A stretch of 64,000 nucleotides of DNA from Candidatus Aminicenantota bacterium (GCA_014727835.1 WJMT01000041.1:1-64000); one strand, 5' to 3'; positions 26,075-35,737 are shown, numbered from the stretch's first letter. Notes: generated by a model from the sequence alone, not told the origin. Numbers and translations are program-made.

Positions 26075-28417
26075 GTGCTGAAACTTTTTGATCGATATAT
26101 CTTAAAGGAAATCCTTCCTCCCTTTTTGATCGGGATCACTGCGTATACCTTTGTGTTGCTGATGAATCAAATATTACTCCTCTCTGAGATGTTCATTGCC
26201 AGGGGAGTTCCTGCAGAGACTGTTTTGTCCCTTCTTCTCTACCTTGTCCCATCTATCCTTGCCTTCACTATTCCCATGTCAGTGTTAATGGGAGTTCTGG
26301 CCGGTTTGAGCCGTCTTTCATCAGATGTGGAAATCACCGCTTTTCGCACTCTTGGGATCGGCCAGGGACACATACTAAAGCCGGTTTTGATCTTTTCAAT
26401 TTGCGGCTGGCTGGTCACTTCTTTTTTTTCTCTTTATTTAGCTCCTCATGCCAATTATAAGTGGATTAAAACACTTTCCCAGTCTGTGAAAGCAGAAGCT
26501 CAATTCAGTATAAATCCGAGGGAGTTTTATGATCGGGTCCCTCAAACAGCAATTTTTATCCAGGATATCGGTGATAACGGTTTATGGGAGAATATATTTG
26601 TTCATTTTTCTCAACCCCGCAAGGAGCCCAGGATCATATTTGCGGAGAAGGGAAAGATGAATCTATTCCCAGAAAAGAAAAGAGCCACCCTAGAGCTCCA
26701 AAACGGAATCATCCATTCTTATCATATTTCAAAGCCTGAAAACTACAGTATGACATCTTTTAAAAAGCTGGAGGAAGAGCTGAATGTCCAAAACCTGTTT
26801 GCAGGGATCACGGCTGAAAAAAGGGCCAGAGAAAAGGATATCAAAGAATTGCTTGTGGATATAAAGAAAACCAAGCATGACCTGAAGAGACTTTTTCATT
26901 CAGACACAGATTCCATGGAATTCAAGCAGAACAAGAGGGCTCTGACCAAATATCAAGTTGAAGCCCATAAGAAATTCGCTCTCCCCTTTGCATGCATCAT
27001 ATTTTCCTTTTTAGGGATTTCTTTGGGGGTTTCCACCAAAAAAGGAGGGAGAACAAGTGGGTTTACCCTCAGCATTGTCATTATTGTGGTCTATTATATT
27101 TTGATCACAGCAGGGGAAAATTTATCGGTCAATGGAAGTCTGGTTCCCTGGTTAGGCATGTGGGGTCCTAACCTTTTATTGGCTGCTCTCAGTGTTGGGG
27201 CGTTCATTTACTCTCGCAGAGAAAGTGGTGTGATGAAGTCATTGACTGATTTTTTCCCCAAAAAAAGCCGGTCTGAAGTAAAGAAAAAAAAGTCTCGGAT
27301 GGGCTCTGCAGCCACAAGGATCCCTATCCGTTTTCCAAACATTATGGATCGTTATATTTCCAAAAAATATCTGGCCATATTTTTACTGGTGTTTGTTAGT
27401 CTGATCTGTGTTTTCATCATCATCACTTTTTTTGAAAGTATTGACAACGTCTATGAGCATGGAAAATCTTTGAATCTTTTTTACACCTATCTGTGGTATC
27501 GCCTCCCTGAATTCATCCACTATGTCCTCCCGGTTGCTGCTCTGTCTTCTGCCCTTCTCTGTCTTGGGATATTGACTAAATTTAATGAAGTGACAGCAAT
27601 GAAGACTTCAGGCATGAGTGTATTTCGGATCATTGTTCCTGTCTTGATATTATCTGCACTCATAAGTCTATTTTCTTTTTATATCCAGGAATACGTACTG
27701 CCGTTTTCCAGCAAAAAAGCGGAAGTGACCTGGAATGAGATCAATGATATCCCGCCCCGCAGCACCAATCGGCTGGACAGAAGATGGATCATGAGTTCAG
27801 ATGGAAACAGGATGTATCACTACACATATTTTGACCAGGATCGTTCTGTTTTTAAAGGCCTGACCATACTGGATTTGAATGTAAACCAATGGACTCTAAA
27901 CAGGAGGATTTATGCTGAAAAGGCGCGTTTGAATGGAAAGACACTTATTCTCAATGACCTGTGGCAGAGAGAATTTCAACAGAAGAGGCCCGTTCACTTC
28001 AGACAGCAGGATGAATTGAAAATGAGAATAGATGAAGATAAAGGCCATTTTGTAAAAGGGATGAAAAAGGCAAGCCAGATGCATTACAATGAGCTCAAAG
28101 AATACATATATAAATTAGAGGAAAGCCATTTCCAGACATCCCGGTATAAGGTGGACCTGCATAACAAGATATCATTTCCTCTCGCCAGTTTTGTGGTCGT
28201 CCTCTTGGGGATTCCATTTGCGTTCTCAATGGGAAAAAGAGGGACTTTAGTGGGGATAGGGATCTCCTTTATCATTGCCATCATTTATTGGGGAGCCATC
28301 GGTATTTTTAAGAGCCTGGGATATGCCGGATACATGAGTCCTTTTTTCGGAGCATGGGGGCCTAATCTGATTTTTGGCCTTTTAGGGATTTATCTGATAC
28401 TGAATTTAAGGACCTAA
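26075..28417 (+). CDS. Fused LptF-LptG LPS-export permease
   Basis: About 780 residues, twice the normal size of LptF or LptG. The first half (about 1-390) is a complete LptF-like permease: FDRYILKEILPPFLIG, TM helices, a periplasmic beta-jellyroll region, then more helices (FALPFACIIFSFLGISLGV). After a basic linker near residues 400-425 (KKSRSEVKKKKSR) a complete LptG-like permease begins at MDRYISKKYLAIF and ends with ISFPLASFVVVLLGIPFAFSM. Together they would form the whole membrane part of the LptB2FG transporter that extracts LPS. GTG at 26075 was chosen; an in-frame TTG lies at 26057. An extended -10 (TGGTATAAG) ends 6 nt before the GTG. lptB is not nearby. Confidence 0.88.
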   Translation: MLKLFDRYILKEILPPFLIGITAYTFVLLMNQILLLSEMFIARGVPAETVLSLLLYLVPSILAFTIPMSVLMGVLAGLSRLSSDVEITAFRTLGIGQGHILKPVLIFSICGWLVTSFFSLYLAPHANYKWIKTLSQSVKAEAQFSINPREFYDRVPQTAIFIQDIGDNGLWENIFVHFSQPRKEPRIIFAEKGKMNLFPEKKRATLELQNGIIHSYHISKPENYSMTSFKKLEEELNVQNLFAGITAEKRAREKDIKELLVDIKKTKHDLKRLFHSDTDSMEFKQNKRALTKYQVEAHKKFALPFACIIFSFLGISLGVSTKKGGRTSGFTLSIVIIVVYYILITAGENLSVNGSLVPWLGMWGPNLLLAALSVGAFIYSRRESGVMKSLTDFFPKKSRSEVKKKKSRMGSAATRIPIRFPNIMDRYISKKYLAIFLLVFVSLICVFIIITFFESIDNVYEHGKSLNLFYTYLWYRLPEFIHYVLPVAALSSALLCLGILTKFNEVTAMKTSGMSVFRIIVPVLILSALISLFSFYIQEYVLPFSSKKAEVTWNEINDIPPRSTNRLDRRWIMSSDGNRMYHYTYFDQDRSVFKGLTILDLNVNQWTLNRRIYAEKARLNGKTLILNDLWQREFQQKRPVHFRQQDELKMRIDEDKGHFVKGMKKASQMHYNELKEYIYKLEESHFQTSRYKVDLHNKISFPLASFVVVLLGIPFAFSMGKRGTLVGIGISFIIAIIYWGAIGIFKSLGYAGYMSPFFGAWGPNLIFGLLGIYLILNLRT

Positions 28418-28440
28418 GGACTTGACCATCCTTGTTGCCT

Positions 28441-28926
28441 TTACATTTTATATTTTCCGAAATCTTCGGGCTTGAGATTTTCCAGCCATTTTTTAAGCTT
28501 TTCAGAATCTTCCAGCTTTTCATCAAATTTTAGACTCTGAGCTTTTTTGATAACCTGGTCTTCCACATAGATAGGGGTTTTTGTCCGGAGAGATAAAGCG
28601 ATGGCATCAGAGGGACGAGAGTCAATTTGTATGGTGATGTTGTTGGTTTGGCAGTATATTGTGGCATAGAAAGTGTTGTCTTTGATATCATTGATGACCA
28701 CTTTATTCAGTTTTGCATTCAGGTCGCTGAGGATATTTTTTATGAGGTCATGGGTCATGGGTCTCGGTGTTTCAATGTTTTCTATTTGCAAAGATATGGC
28801 ATTGGCTTCAAAAACTCCAATCCAAATGGGAAGCATTCTTTCCATCTTCGGATCTTCCAGAACAACAATAGGCATTTTTGATATGGGGTCTATAACGAGC
28901 CCCTTAACTTTCATTTTAATTTCCAT
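28441..28926 (-). CDS. Bifunctional nuclease family protein (DUF151/BFN)
   Basis: 161 residues. Matches the DUF151 fold: KGLVIDPISKMPIVVLED, LPIWIGVFEANAI, MTHDLIKNIL, and IDSRPSDAIALSLRTKTPIYV, the conserved core. Plant homologues have DNase and RNase activity; the bacterial role is not settled. A short coiled tail follows. The start at 28926 is fixed by GGAGGA 5 nt upstream and by the promoter ending at 28950. Convergent with the LPS permease gene. Confidence 0.88.
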   Translation of the reverse strand: MEIKMKVKGLVIDPISKMPIVVLEDPKMERMLPIWIGVFEANAISLQIENIETPRPMTHDLIKNILSDLNAKLNKVVINDIKDNTFYATIYCQTNNITIQIDSRPSDAIALSLRTKTPIYVEDQVIKKAQSLKFDEKLEDSEKLKKWLENLKPEDFGKYKM

Positions 28927-28949
28927 AGATTCCTCCGGAACCAAATTGT

Positions 28950-28978
28950 AATATAAGACCTGAGGTGGCAGTTGTCAA
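28950..28978 (-). promoter_or_regulatory. Promoter of the bifunctional nuclease gene
   Basis: Minus strand: -35 TTGACA (28978-28973), 17-bp spacer, -10 TATATT (28955-28950). Start point about 28943, giving a leader of about 17 nt that contains GGAGGA. Confidence 0.75.
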
Positions 28979-29063
28979 GAGGAGGCCCTTATATGGGTTT
29001 CCCTATATACTTTTCCTTCATTCAATGGGAGTCAAATGAAGTCGCAGATGGAATGATTTGAAC

Positions 29064-30137
29064 TTATTTGATGTTGATTTCAACGTCCTTAGTGGCTGTT
29101 GCTCCTGAAATATTGTCTTTGATATCCAACCGAAGAATGTACTGACCGGGTTCGATGTCTCTTTTCTCTCTTTTTTCTTCGATGACTTCATCTCCTTTTT
29201 TCTTCTGAACCAGTACGGTCCTTTCGAACTTCAAAGGTTGAATGATAATGGGAGAATTGTAATTTCCTTCTGCAAAGCGAATCAAAGGTTGTTCTTCGCC
29301 TTCTTTGAGAACCTGGTAATTAACAGAAAAATCAAATCTCTGCGTGTTGGGATCTGGAGTGCCTCCCATAACGTATAAGAAGATCTCAGAGGTCTGTCCA
29401 GAGTTGAATGTGTTTTTGAGGATCGGTTTGATCTTGAGAATGGAATAAGTGAAAAAGCCTTTGTGAATATAGGTTTTTGTTTCCGGCTGTTCCATTTTTT
29501 GGGTGTCATCAATGAAAAAGGCAGGAGCGGCTTTGATTTCGTCCTTGAGCGCCGCAGGATCAGGAAGCTCGAATTCAAAGTATTGAGTCCCTATTTTCTG
29601 GTAATTGTTTTGAGTGATGCCCATGGCAAGCTGATATTTTCCAGCCGGAAGAATGTATCCAGTGGAATACATTTCTATCTTTTCCGGATCATAGGTATCT
29701 TTATTGACCTGAAAACCTGCGGGGATGAACACTTCCTTTTGAAAATCCCCATCTACCTGTTTGAACATAAGAAAAACATTGAACCGGCATTGGAGCAATT
29801 CTTGGGTTTTCTCAACAAAAGCTTGCTGTTCTTGTGTTTCCTCTGTTTCAGGAGCTCCGACCGGTGTATAGCCGATGTCTGCATTTTTAGCGTCGAACAA
29901 CAAAATAAAATAGACATTTTGACTTGCAGGGAGATAATAATGATCTGTGATGGTGAATGGAATATCCATTCTGGCTTCTCCGGATTCCATACCTTGTTCT
30001 AAAACTGATTTCACTTCATCAGGAATGGTTCCTGTCTGTTTTTCCTGTTCTTGTTTTGCCTGCAGCTCTGATGTGAATAAGGCTCCGAGCAACACAAACA
30101 TGATGAGTATCGGAATAACAAAATTTCTTGCTTTCAT
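29064..30137 (-). CDS. Exported protein of unknown function, beta-rich
   Basis: 357 residues with a signal peptide (MKARNFVIPILIMFVLLGAL, cleavage near LQA-K). The rest has no membrane helix and reads as two or three beta-sandwich segments: a first around YYLPASQNVYFILLFDAK, a second around YILPAGKYQLAMGITQ, and a last of immunoglobulin-like character around PGQYILRLDIKDNISG. The charged stretch KKKGDEVIEEKREKRD lies before the last strands. It resembles the non-catalytic part of secreted proteins found beside GWxTD-domain proteins, but that is impression only. TATAAT at 30193-30188 with TTGTTT 16 bp upstream is a possible promoter. GGAGG precedes the ATG. Confidence 0.6.
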   Translation of the reverse strand: MKARNFVIPILIMFVLLGALFTSELQAKQEQEKQTGTIPDEVKSVLEQGMESGEARMDIPFTITDHYYLPASQNVYFILLFDAKNADIGYTPVGAPETEETQEQQAFVEKTQELLQCRFNVFLMFKQVDGDFQKEVFIPAGFQVNKDTYDPEKIEMYSTGYILPAGKYQLAMGITQNNYQKIGTQYFEFELPDPAALKDEIKAAPAFFIDDTQKMEQPETKTYIHKGFFTYSILKIKPILKNTFNSGQTSEIFLYVMGGTPDPNTQRFDFSVNYQVLKEGEEQPLIRFAEGNYNSPIIIQPLKFERTVLVQKKKGDEVIEEKREKRDIEPGQYILRLDIKDNISGATATKDVEINIK

Positions 30138-30273
30138 CTTTCCTCCTTGATTGAAAGGGTTCTTTTTCTTTGGTCAATGAATATTAAATTATATCATTAA
30201 TGAATATAAAAACAATAATATACCAAAAATGGCCAAGGTTTTCCATAAAAATATTATGAAGAATCCGTTCATG

Positions 30274-31293
30274 TTATTTATTGATTTGGTATTTGATCAC
30301 AGCTTTTTGGTGTTCTTTGAAAGTGGAACTGAATTGATGAGTTCCATCGTTTTTTGAAACAAAATAAAGATAGCTGCTCTTTGATGGATACAACGCGGCT
30401 CGAATGGATTTTTTTCCCGGATTGGATATAGGGCTTGGGGGGAGGCCGCTGTATAAATAGGTGTTATAAGGGGAGTTGAGCTGGAGGTCCTTATTCCTCA
30501 GTCTTCCTTCATACTGTTCTTTTTTCTTCAATGCATAGATAATGGTGGGATCGCAGTCCAGCTTCATACCTAGGTTCAGACGATTATGGAAGACCGAAGA
30601 GACCAGTGATTTTTCTTCAGAAACTGAGGTTTCTTCTTCGATCAAGGAAGCCAGTGTGACCACTTCCCGAATGGTCATATCAATGTCTTGGGCTCTTTGT
30701 TTCCATTTCTGGTTAAAAGCGGCTTTAAACTGGCTGACCATGATGCTGATCATTTCTTTTTCCGAAGTATTTTTTGGGAGGTGATAAGTCTCAGGAAACA
30801 AATATCCCTCTAAATCCTCAGCTTCAGAATCGAATGAGGATATAAGCTGTGTGTTCTGACTCTGATGGATCAATTTTTGCTTGTTCATAGAGTATTTCTG
30901 AGATAAGAGATCAGCGGTTTCCTTTAAGGTCAGTCCTTCCGGAATGGTGACCGGATGAAGGATGATCTCTCCATTGATTATTTTTTTGAGGGCCTGTTTT
31001 GCGGACACCGAACAATGGAATCGGTATTCTCCTGCAATCAAGTTTTGTGGCGAATAAAACAATTTGTAAGCAAGGAGAAAAGGCCACTTTTTCTTTATGA
31101 TGTTTTCGTTTTTAAGTTTTCGGGCTATGGATGACACAGAGCTTCCCTTTTCCACTTCGAATGCGGTTGTGGGAGACAGACAGTTTTTGGGGAGATTGTA
31201 TTCATGCCAAAACCAGCTGAATCCAAAAACAAAAACAATAATAAGAAAAATAAGCGCTGAGGTGGCGATTTTTTTTATCCGCATTGAATTCAT
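30274..31293 (-). CDS. mltG: Endolytic murein transglycosylase MltG
   Basis: 339 residues. One N-terminal membrane anchor (about 9-27), a LysM-like segment (EVEKGSSVSSIARKLKNENI) and the YceG/MltG catalytic domain with EGYLFPETYHL, TLASLIEEETS (catalytic Glu) and VFHNRLNLGMKLDCDPT. It cuts nascent glycan strands at the inner membrane to set their length. ATG overlaps the yqgF stop by 4 bp. Last gene of ddl-yqgF-mltG. Confidence 0.93.
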   Translation of the reverse strand: MNSMRIKKIATSALIFLIIVFVFGFSWFWHEYNLPKNCLSPTTAFEVEKGSSVSSIARKLKNENIIKKKWPFLLAYKLFYSPQNLIAGEYRFHCSVSAKQALKKIINGEIILHPVTIPEGLTLKETADLLSQKYSMNKQKLIHQSQNTQLISSFDSEAEDLEGYLFPETYHLPKNTSEKEMISIMVSQFKAAFNQKWKQRAQDIDMTIREVVTLASLIEEETSVSEEKSLVSSVFHNRLNLGMKLDCDPTIIYALKKKEQYEGRLRNKDLQLNSPYNTYLYSGLPPSPISNPGKKSIRAALYPSKSSYLYFVSKNDGTHQFSSTFKEHQKAVIKYQINK

Positions 31294-31697
31294 AAACTGT
31301 CCAAATAGCTGGAAAGGATCAAAACCGCAGAGATCTGGTCAACCAGTTCTTTTTTCTTGTCATGGCTCAATCCTTGTTTTCTCATGATTTGGGAGGCTTG
31401 TTTTGTGGTCAGGCGTTCATCCCAAAAAACAATTGGAATGTTCAGAGCTTGTTTCAACCAGGCCGCGAATCTTTTTGTTTTTTTCACTCGGGACCCTTCT
31501 GTACCGTCCATTCTCAAAGGAAGTCCCATGACGATTTGAGTGATGTTGTATTTGGAAGTGAGGTCTTTAAAAAACCGGATATCTTCGTTCTTGCTTTTGA
31601 CTGTATAACTTCTCAGAGGCTGAGCCGTGATCGACATCTCATCACTCAAAGCAAGGCCGATGTGCTTATCACCATAATCGATTCCCAATATTCTCAT
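31290..31697 (-). CDS. yqgF: YqgF/RuvX-family pre-16S rRNA nuclease
   Basis: 135 residues. RNase-H-like fold with MRILGIDYGDKHIGLALSD (first catalytic Asp), IVMGLPLRMDGTEG and WDERLTTKQA (Glu and following Asp region DQISAVLIL). The family matures the 5' end of 16S rRNA and was once proposed as a Holliday junction resolvase. Overlaps ddl and mltG by 4 bp each. Confidence 0.93.
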   Translation of the reverse strand: MRILGIDYGDKHIGLALSDEMSITAQPLRSYTVKSKNEDIRFFKDLTSKYNITQIVMGLPLRMDGTEGSRVKKTKRFAAWLKQALNIPIVFWDERLTTKQASQIMRKQGLSHDKKKELVDQISAVLILSSYLDSL

Positions 31698-32752
31698 GCG
31701 TCTTGTGTTCTTTTTTTATCAGCATGCTTTTCCACAGCTAAAGTGACTAATTTTTCAATAAGAGAAGGAAATTTGATTCCGCTGATTGCCCATAATTTGG
31801 GATACATGCTGATCTCTGTAAATCCGGGAATGGTGTTGATTTCGTTCAAGTAGATTTTACTGTTGTGTTCTTGATAAAAGAAATCAATTCTTGCCATGCC
31901 GGAACATTCAATGGATTGAAAGGCATGGATGGAGATCTCTTGGATTTTTTCTTTAACTGATTCAGGGATCTGGGCAGGAATCCCAAATTTGGTTTTCCCT
32001 TCTCTATATTTGTCTTGGTAATCGTAAAAACTCCTGAAGGGGATGACTTCTCCGGGAAGAGAGCTTATGGGATGATCATTGCCCAGGACACTGCATTCGA
32101 TTTCCCGTCCTTTAATCCCTTGTTCAACCAAAATCTTAGAGTCATAACGGAATGCAACATCCAGAGCCCTTGATAACTGGTCAATGGATTGAACTTTGGT
32201 GATTCCAATACTGGACCCAAGATTGGAGGGTTTGACAAACAAAGGAAAACTGTATTCCTTTTTGATTTGTCCCTTTATTTTGGTTTTGTTTGGGATAAAG
32301 TCTTTCTCATGGATCACCGTGTGCTTGACGATCGGAAGGCCTTTGGATTGAAAGATCGATTTAGCCACGGCTTTATCCATGCCCAGTGCAGAGGACATGA
32401 CCGTGGCTCCAACATAGGGAACATCGGCAAGTTCCAAAAGCCCCTGAATGGTCCCGTCTTCACCATAAGGGCCGTGAAGCACAGGAAAATAAACCGAAGA
32501 TTTTGGAAGGCCCATTGATTTTTCAGAATTCCAGGGAAGAAAAGAATAAAAAGCCCCCTTTTCCATTTGTTCTTTGCGAATATGAGGGGAATCAACCAAG
32601 CTCCACCTTCCGTTTTTATGGAAATAAATGCATTGAGTTGTGAACTGGTTTGGATCCAGATGGTCAAAGACAGCTTCTGCAGACTTGATAGAGACTTCAT
32701 GTTCTGCGGACCGGCCTCCAAAAAGAATCACGATGTTTCTTTTTTTATCCAT
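31694..32752 (-). CDS. ddl: D-alanine--D-alanine ligase
   Basis: 352 residues. Substrate and ATP-grasp motifs FGGRSAEHEVSIKSA, HGPYGEDGTIQGLLEL, FVKPSNLGSSIGITKV and YLNEINTIPGFTEISMYPKL are intact. It makes D-Ala-D-Ala for peptidoglycan precursors in the cytoplasm. AGAGGGG lies 4 nt before ATG. First gene of a tightly overlapping operon with yqgF and mltG, all cell-growth functions, divergent from the membrane-anchored gene at 32903. Confidence 0.96.
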   Translation of the reverse strand: MDKKRNIVILFGGRSAEHEVSIKSAEAVFDHLDPNQFTTQCIYFHKNGRWSLVDSPHIRKEQMEKGAFYSFLPWNSEKSMGLPKSSVYFPVLHGPYGEDGTIQGLLELADVPYVGATVMSSALGMDKAVAKSIFQSKGLPIVKHTVIHEKDFIPNKTKIKGQIKKEYSFPLFVKPSNLGSSIGITKVQSIDQLSRALDVAFRYDSKILVEQGIKGREIECSVLGNDHPISSLPGEVIPFRSFYDYQDKYREGKTKFGIPAQIPESVKEKIQEISIHAFQSIECSGMARIDFFYQEHNSKIYLNEINTIPGFTEISMYPKLWAISGIKFPSLIEKLVTLAVEKHADKKRTQDA

Positions 32753-32829
32753 AATGCCCCTCTATTCTATAAGAATTGTTTCATTATGTCTAACCTGAAG
32801 AGGTGCTAAAATTCAATTCATTTTAACAT

Positions 32830-32858
32830 TTGACACTGGTGTTTCGACTAAATATAAT
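32830..32858 (+). promoter_or_regulatory. Consensus sigma-70 promoter
   Basis: -35 TTGACA (32830-32835), 17-bp spacer, -10 TATAAT (32853-32858): a perfect match to consensus. Start point about 32865, upstream of the GTG at 32903. Confidence 0.85.
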
Positions 32859-32902
32859 AAATGGAAACAAGTCATATGATAATCAAGGCAAGAGGTGACA
32901 AA

Positions 32903-33694
32903 GTGAATAAAAAACATAATACAGGTGGGAGATTCATTTTTAATCTTATTTTGATTTTGATTTCTGTCAGTATCATTGGATTTGGAATCCAGCAAGAGGG
33001 CATCAAGAAGGCAAAGATCTATGAAGATGACTATCAATTGATCACAGAATCTGATTTGTATTGTTCGTTTTATGCCTTGGATGGAAAACTTCCTGAGCTC
33101 AAAATAATCGGTGCTGAAAGACAATACGAGAGGGACATGTTCAGTGATGAAGATGTTGTTTATTTGAACCATGGATCTAACCATGGATTGAATAAGGGGC
33201 AGGTCTTTATGGTGATCGAAGTCAGGAAGGACATCCCAAAAGTAGGCGCTGTTGCGTTCAGGAGAGGAATGGTTCGGATCCAGGACCTGGATGATTCCAA
33301 GTCCACGGCCAGGATTGAGAATTCCTGTGGATGGATCATGCAGGGGTATTATCTGGTTCCTTTTCAGCCCATGGAAGGAGTTGTGGGAAAGGACCTTGGC
33401 TTTGATATTCCCCCCTTTGAAACCGATGCAGCCAAAGGAGAGGTGTTGTTTCTTGAGGTTGATTTTAATCAGATCGGAAGCGGTCATTGGGCTCTTATCA
33501 GTATGGGAGAGCAGCAAGGAATCACTTTGGGACAGCAGCTCATTTTATATCGGACAGTGGAAAAAGACGCTCCCATACAAGTTTTTGGAAATTGTGTGGT
33601 GATCGATGTTCAGCTGGAGACATCCACTATCAAAGTTCTCTCTTGCAGGGATGCAGTGAGAATTGGTGACCAAGTGATGGTGAGGCCGGAATAG
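32903..33694 (+). CDS. Membrane-anchored protein of unknown function with FlgT-C-like repeats
   Basis: 263 residues. One N-terminal membrane helix (about 12-30, FIFNLILILISVSIIGFG) and a periplasmic part that seems to hold two similar beta-units, each with a 'GLNKGQVF.VIEV' or 'GITLGQQLILYR' strand, a 'VRIQDLDDSKSTARIENS' or 'VIDVQLETSTIKVLSC' strand and a closing 'I..GDQV'-type turn. This repeats the pattern of domains found in FlgT C-termini and LysM-associated wall proteins. GTG at 32903 was chosen because AGAGGTG lies 5 nt upstream. An in-frame ATG at 32861 would lie only about 2 bp after the -10 box. Confidence 0.6.
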   Translation: MNKKHNTGGRFIFNLILILISVSIIGFGIQQEGIKKAKIYEDDYQLITESDLYCSFYALDGKLPELKIIGAERQYERDMFSDEDVVYLNHGSNHGLNKGQVFMVIEVRKDIPKVGAVAFRRGMVRIQDLDDSKSTARIENSCGWIMQGYYLVPFQPMEGVVGKDLGFDIPPFETDAAKGEVLFLEVDFNQIGSGHWALISMGEQQGITLGQQLILYRTVEKDAPIQVFGNCVVIDVQLETSTIKVLSCRDAVRIGDQVMVRPE

Positions 33695-33806
33695 ACAAAA
33701 GAGGCAAGTCCATTCACTGATAATTGTTTTTTCGCATCAAGTGTCAAAGCGTTTCTTATCTGAGCGGATTTGAGAGAAGGGTCTTTGGGGGTAGCCAAGA
33801 TTTTTT

Positions 33807-33883
33807 TGGAGGCGCGGGTCGGATTCGAACCGACGAATCGAGGTTTTGCAAACCCCTCCCTTAAGCCGCTTGGGTACCGCGCC
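33807..33883 (-). tRNA. tRNA-Cys (GCA)
   Basis: 77 nt including encoded CCA. Acceptor stem GGCGCGG/CCGCGCC is perfect, anticodon loop TTGCAAA gives GCA, and T arm GTCGG-TTCGAAT-CCGAC is perfect. Downstream of tRNA-Gly by 29 bp in the same transcript. Confidence 0.96.
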
Positions 33884-33912
33884 GGTTTTCCTTATGAGCC
33901 CTCAAATAATTT

Positions 33913-33987
33913 TGGAGCGGACGATGGGATTTGAACCCACGACCTTCTGCTTGGCAAGCAGACGTTCTACCCCTGAACTACGCCCGC
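33913..33987 (-). tRNA. tRNA-Gly (GCC)
   Basis: 75 nt including encoded CCA. Acceptor GCGGGCG/CGTCCGC pairs with one G-U. Anticodon stem TCTGC/GCAGA with loop TTGCCAA gives GCC; T arm GTGGG-TTCAAAT-CCCAT. First of two tRNA genes behind the promoter at 34023-34051. Confidence 0.96.
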
Positions 33988-34022
33988 TCTTTATGTTCCA
34001 AAACAGGCACTAGGATAGAGCT

Positions 34023-34051
34023 AAATTACCAGAAACTATAAAATCTGTCAA
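34023..34051 (-). promoter_or_regulatory. Promoter of the tRNA-Gly/tRNA-Cys unit
   Basis: Minus strand: -35 TTGACA (34051-34046), 17-bp spacer, -10 TAATTT (34028-34023). A relic mobile element begins 5 bp upstream of the -35 box. Confidence 0.75.
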
Positions 34052-34056
34052 CCTAA

Positions 34057-34249
34057 CCTGAACTCTTCATAAAAAAATGGCGATATTTTATTATTAATTT
34101 CATTTCAGCGATATACAAGATTTTTTTTAGAAACAATTATCTGAACATTTTTCTTGTTTATATTTTCAATTTTAATCGCCATTTTTTTACCATTAAGGCG
34201 AACCGATCTTACGGCATCTGCAGCAAGCTTGATTTGTGAATAATCCAGG
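34057..34249. repeat. MITE-like inverted-repeat element, 193 bp, with CTAA target duplication
   Basis: Left end CCTGAACTCTTCATAAAA; right end in reverse complement CCTGGATTATTCACAAATCA. Subterminal AAAAAATGGCGAT near the left is mirrored by ATCGCCATTTTTTT inside. Flanked by CTAA at 34053-34056 and 34250-34253, a 4-bp direct repeat. AT-rich core with no open frame. The right-end 36 bp closely match the element at 12334-12680. The best-preserved copy in the window. The rest of the 719-bp gap holds tRNA genes and promoters. Confidence 0.75.
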
Positions 34250-34350
34250 CTAATTGATCATTTCCTATTTCCATGATCAATCCTGTTTCCCTTATCCATC
34301 AAATAAGCTTAACTTCGGAATTAAATATACTCACATTCTTATAATGTTTA

Positions 34351-34379
34351 TTGACACACTCGAGGGAAAATTATATATT
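34351..34379 (+). promoter_or_regulatory. Promoter of the Yip1 family gene
   Basis: -35 TTGACA (34351-34356), 17-bp spacer, -10 TATATT (34374-34379). It rules out the longer in-frame TTG at 34351 as a start for the gene behind it. Confidence 0.8.
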
Positions 34380-34413
34380 TGAACCAATCAATCACAACAC
34401 AAGGAGAATAAGG

Positions 34414-34995
34414 ATGGAATTAATACCTCGGATACAGGGAATACTTTTGAAACCTAAGGAAGAATGGGAAAAAATCAAACAACAGACTTTGAGTGTCTCT
34501 GATTTGTTCACCAAATATGCATTGATACTGATTGCTGTACCTGCTGTAGCCCAATTCATTGGGCGTGGCATCATTGGCTACAGTGTTCCTTTTGTAGGAT
34601 GGGTTCGGTCTGGTATAGGAAGAGCACTGCTTCACGGTATTTTTTACTATGTATTGACAGCTGCTTCTGTCTATGTTTTGGGGATCATTATCAATGCGCT
34701 CGCTCCGTCATTTGATTCCAAACAAGACCAAGAAAAGGCCATGAACCTTGCTGTCTTCAGTATGACTCCTGCCTGGGTAGCCGGAGTGCTCTATATCATT
34801 CCTCAATTATCCGTGCTGGTTCTGTTAGCTTCTCTCTACGGCATTTATATTTTTTACCTTGGATTTTCCTCTTCTATCATGGAAACCCCCAAAGAAAAAG
34901 TAGTGGGTTACTTTGCGGTTACTGTCATCGTTTCCATTGTTCTTTATGCTGTTATAGGACTGGTTCTGGGTGCTGTTTTTGCAGTGAGTGGGGGT

Positions 34996-35010
<15 letters not shown>
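34414..35010 (+). CDS. Yip1 family membrane protein
   Basis: 198 residues with five hydrophobic helices. It opens with the family's MELIPRIQGILLKPKEEW pattern (cf. [18 protein letters not shown] in the second Yip1 gene at 56359). ATG at 34414 is fixed by AAGGAG about 9 nt upstream. Bacterial Yip1 proteins have no settled function. Its 3' end overlaps the convergent pyrF by 15 bp. Confidence 0.82.
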
Positions 35011-35721
<711 letters not shown>

Positions 35722-35737
35722 GCGGTTTCCTTTTCTT

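Noticed and set aside
32813..33517. 234-residue open frame on the minus strand
   Set aside because: Antisense to the membrane-anchored gene at 32903, which has a consensus promoter and a ribosome site; the antisense frame has neither.
33780..33807. T-rich stretch after tRNA-Cys considered as a terminator
   Set aside because: No stem preceding the run on the transcribed strand could be drawn with confidence.
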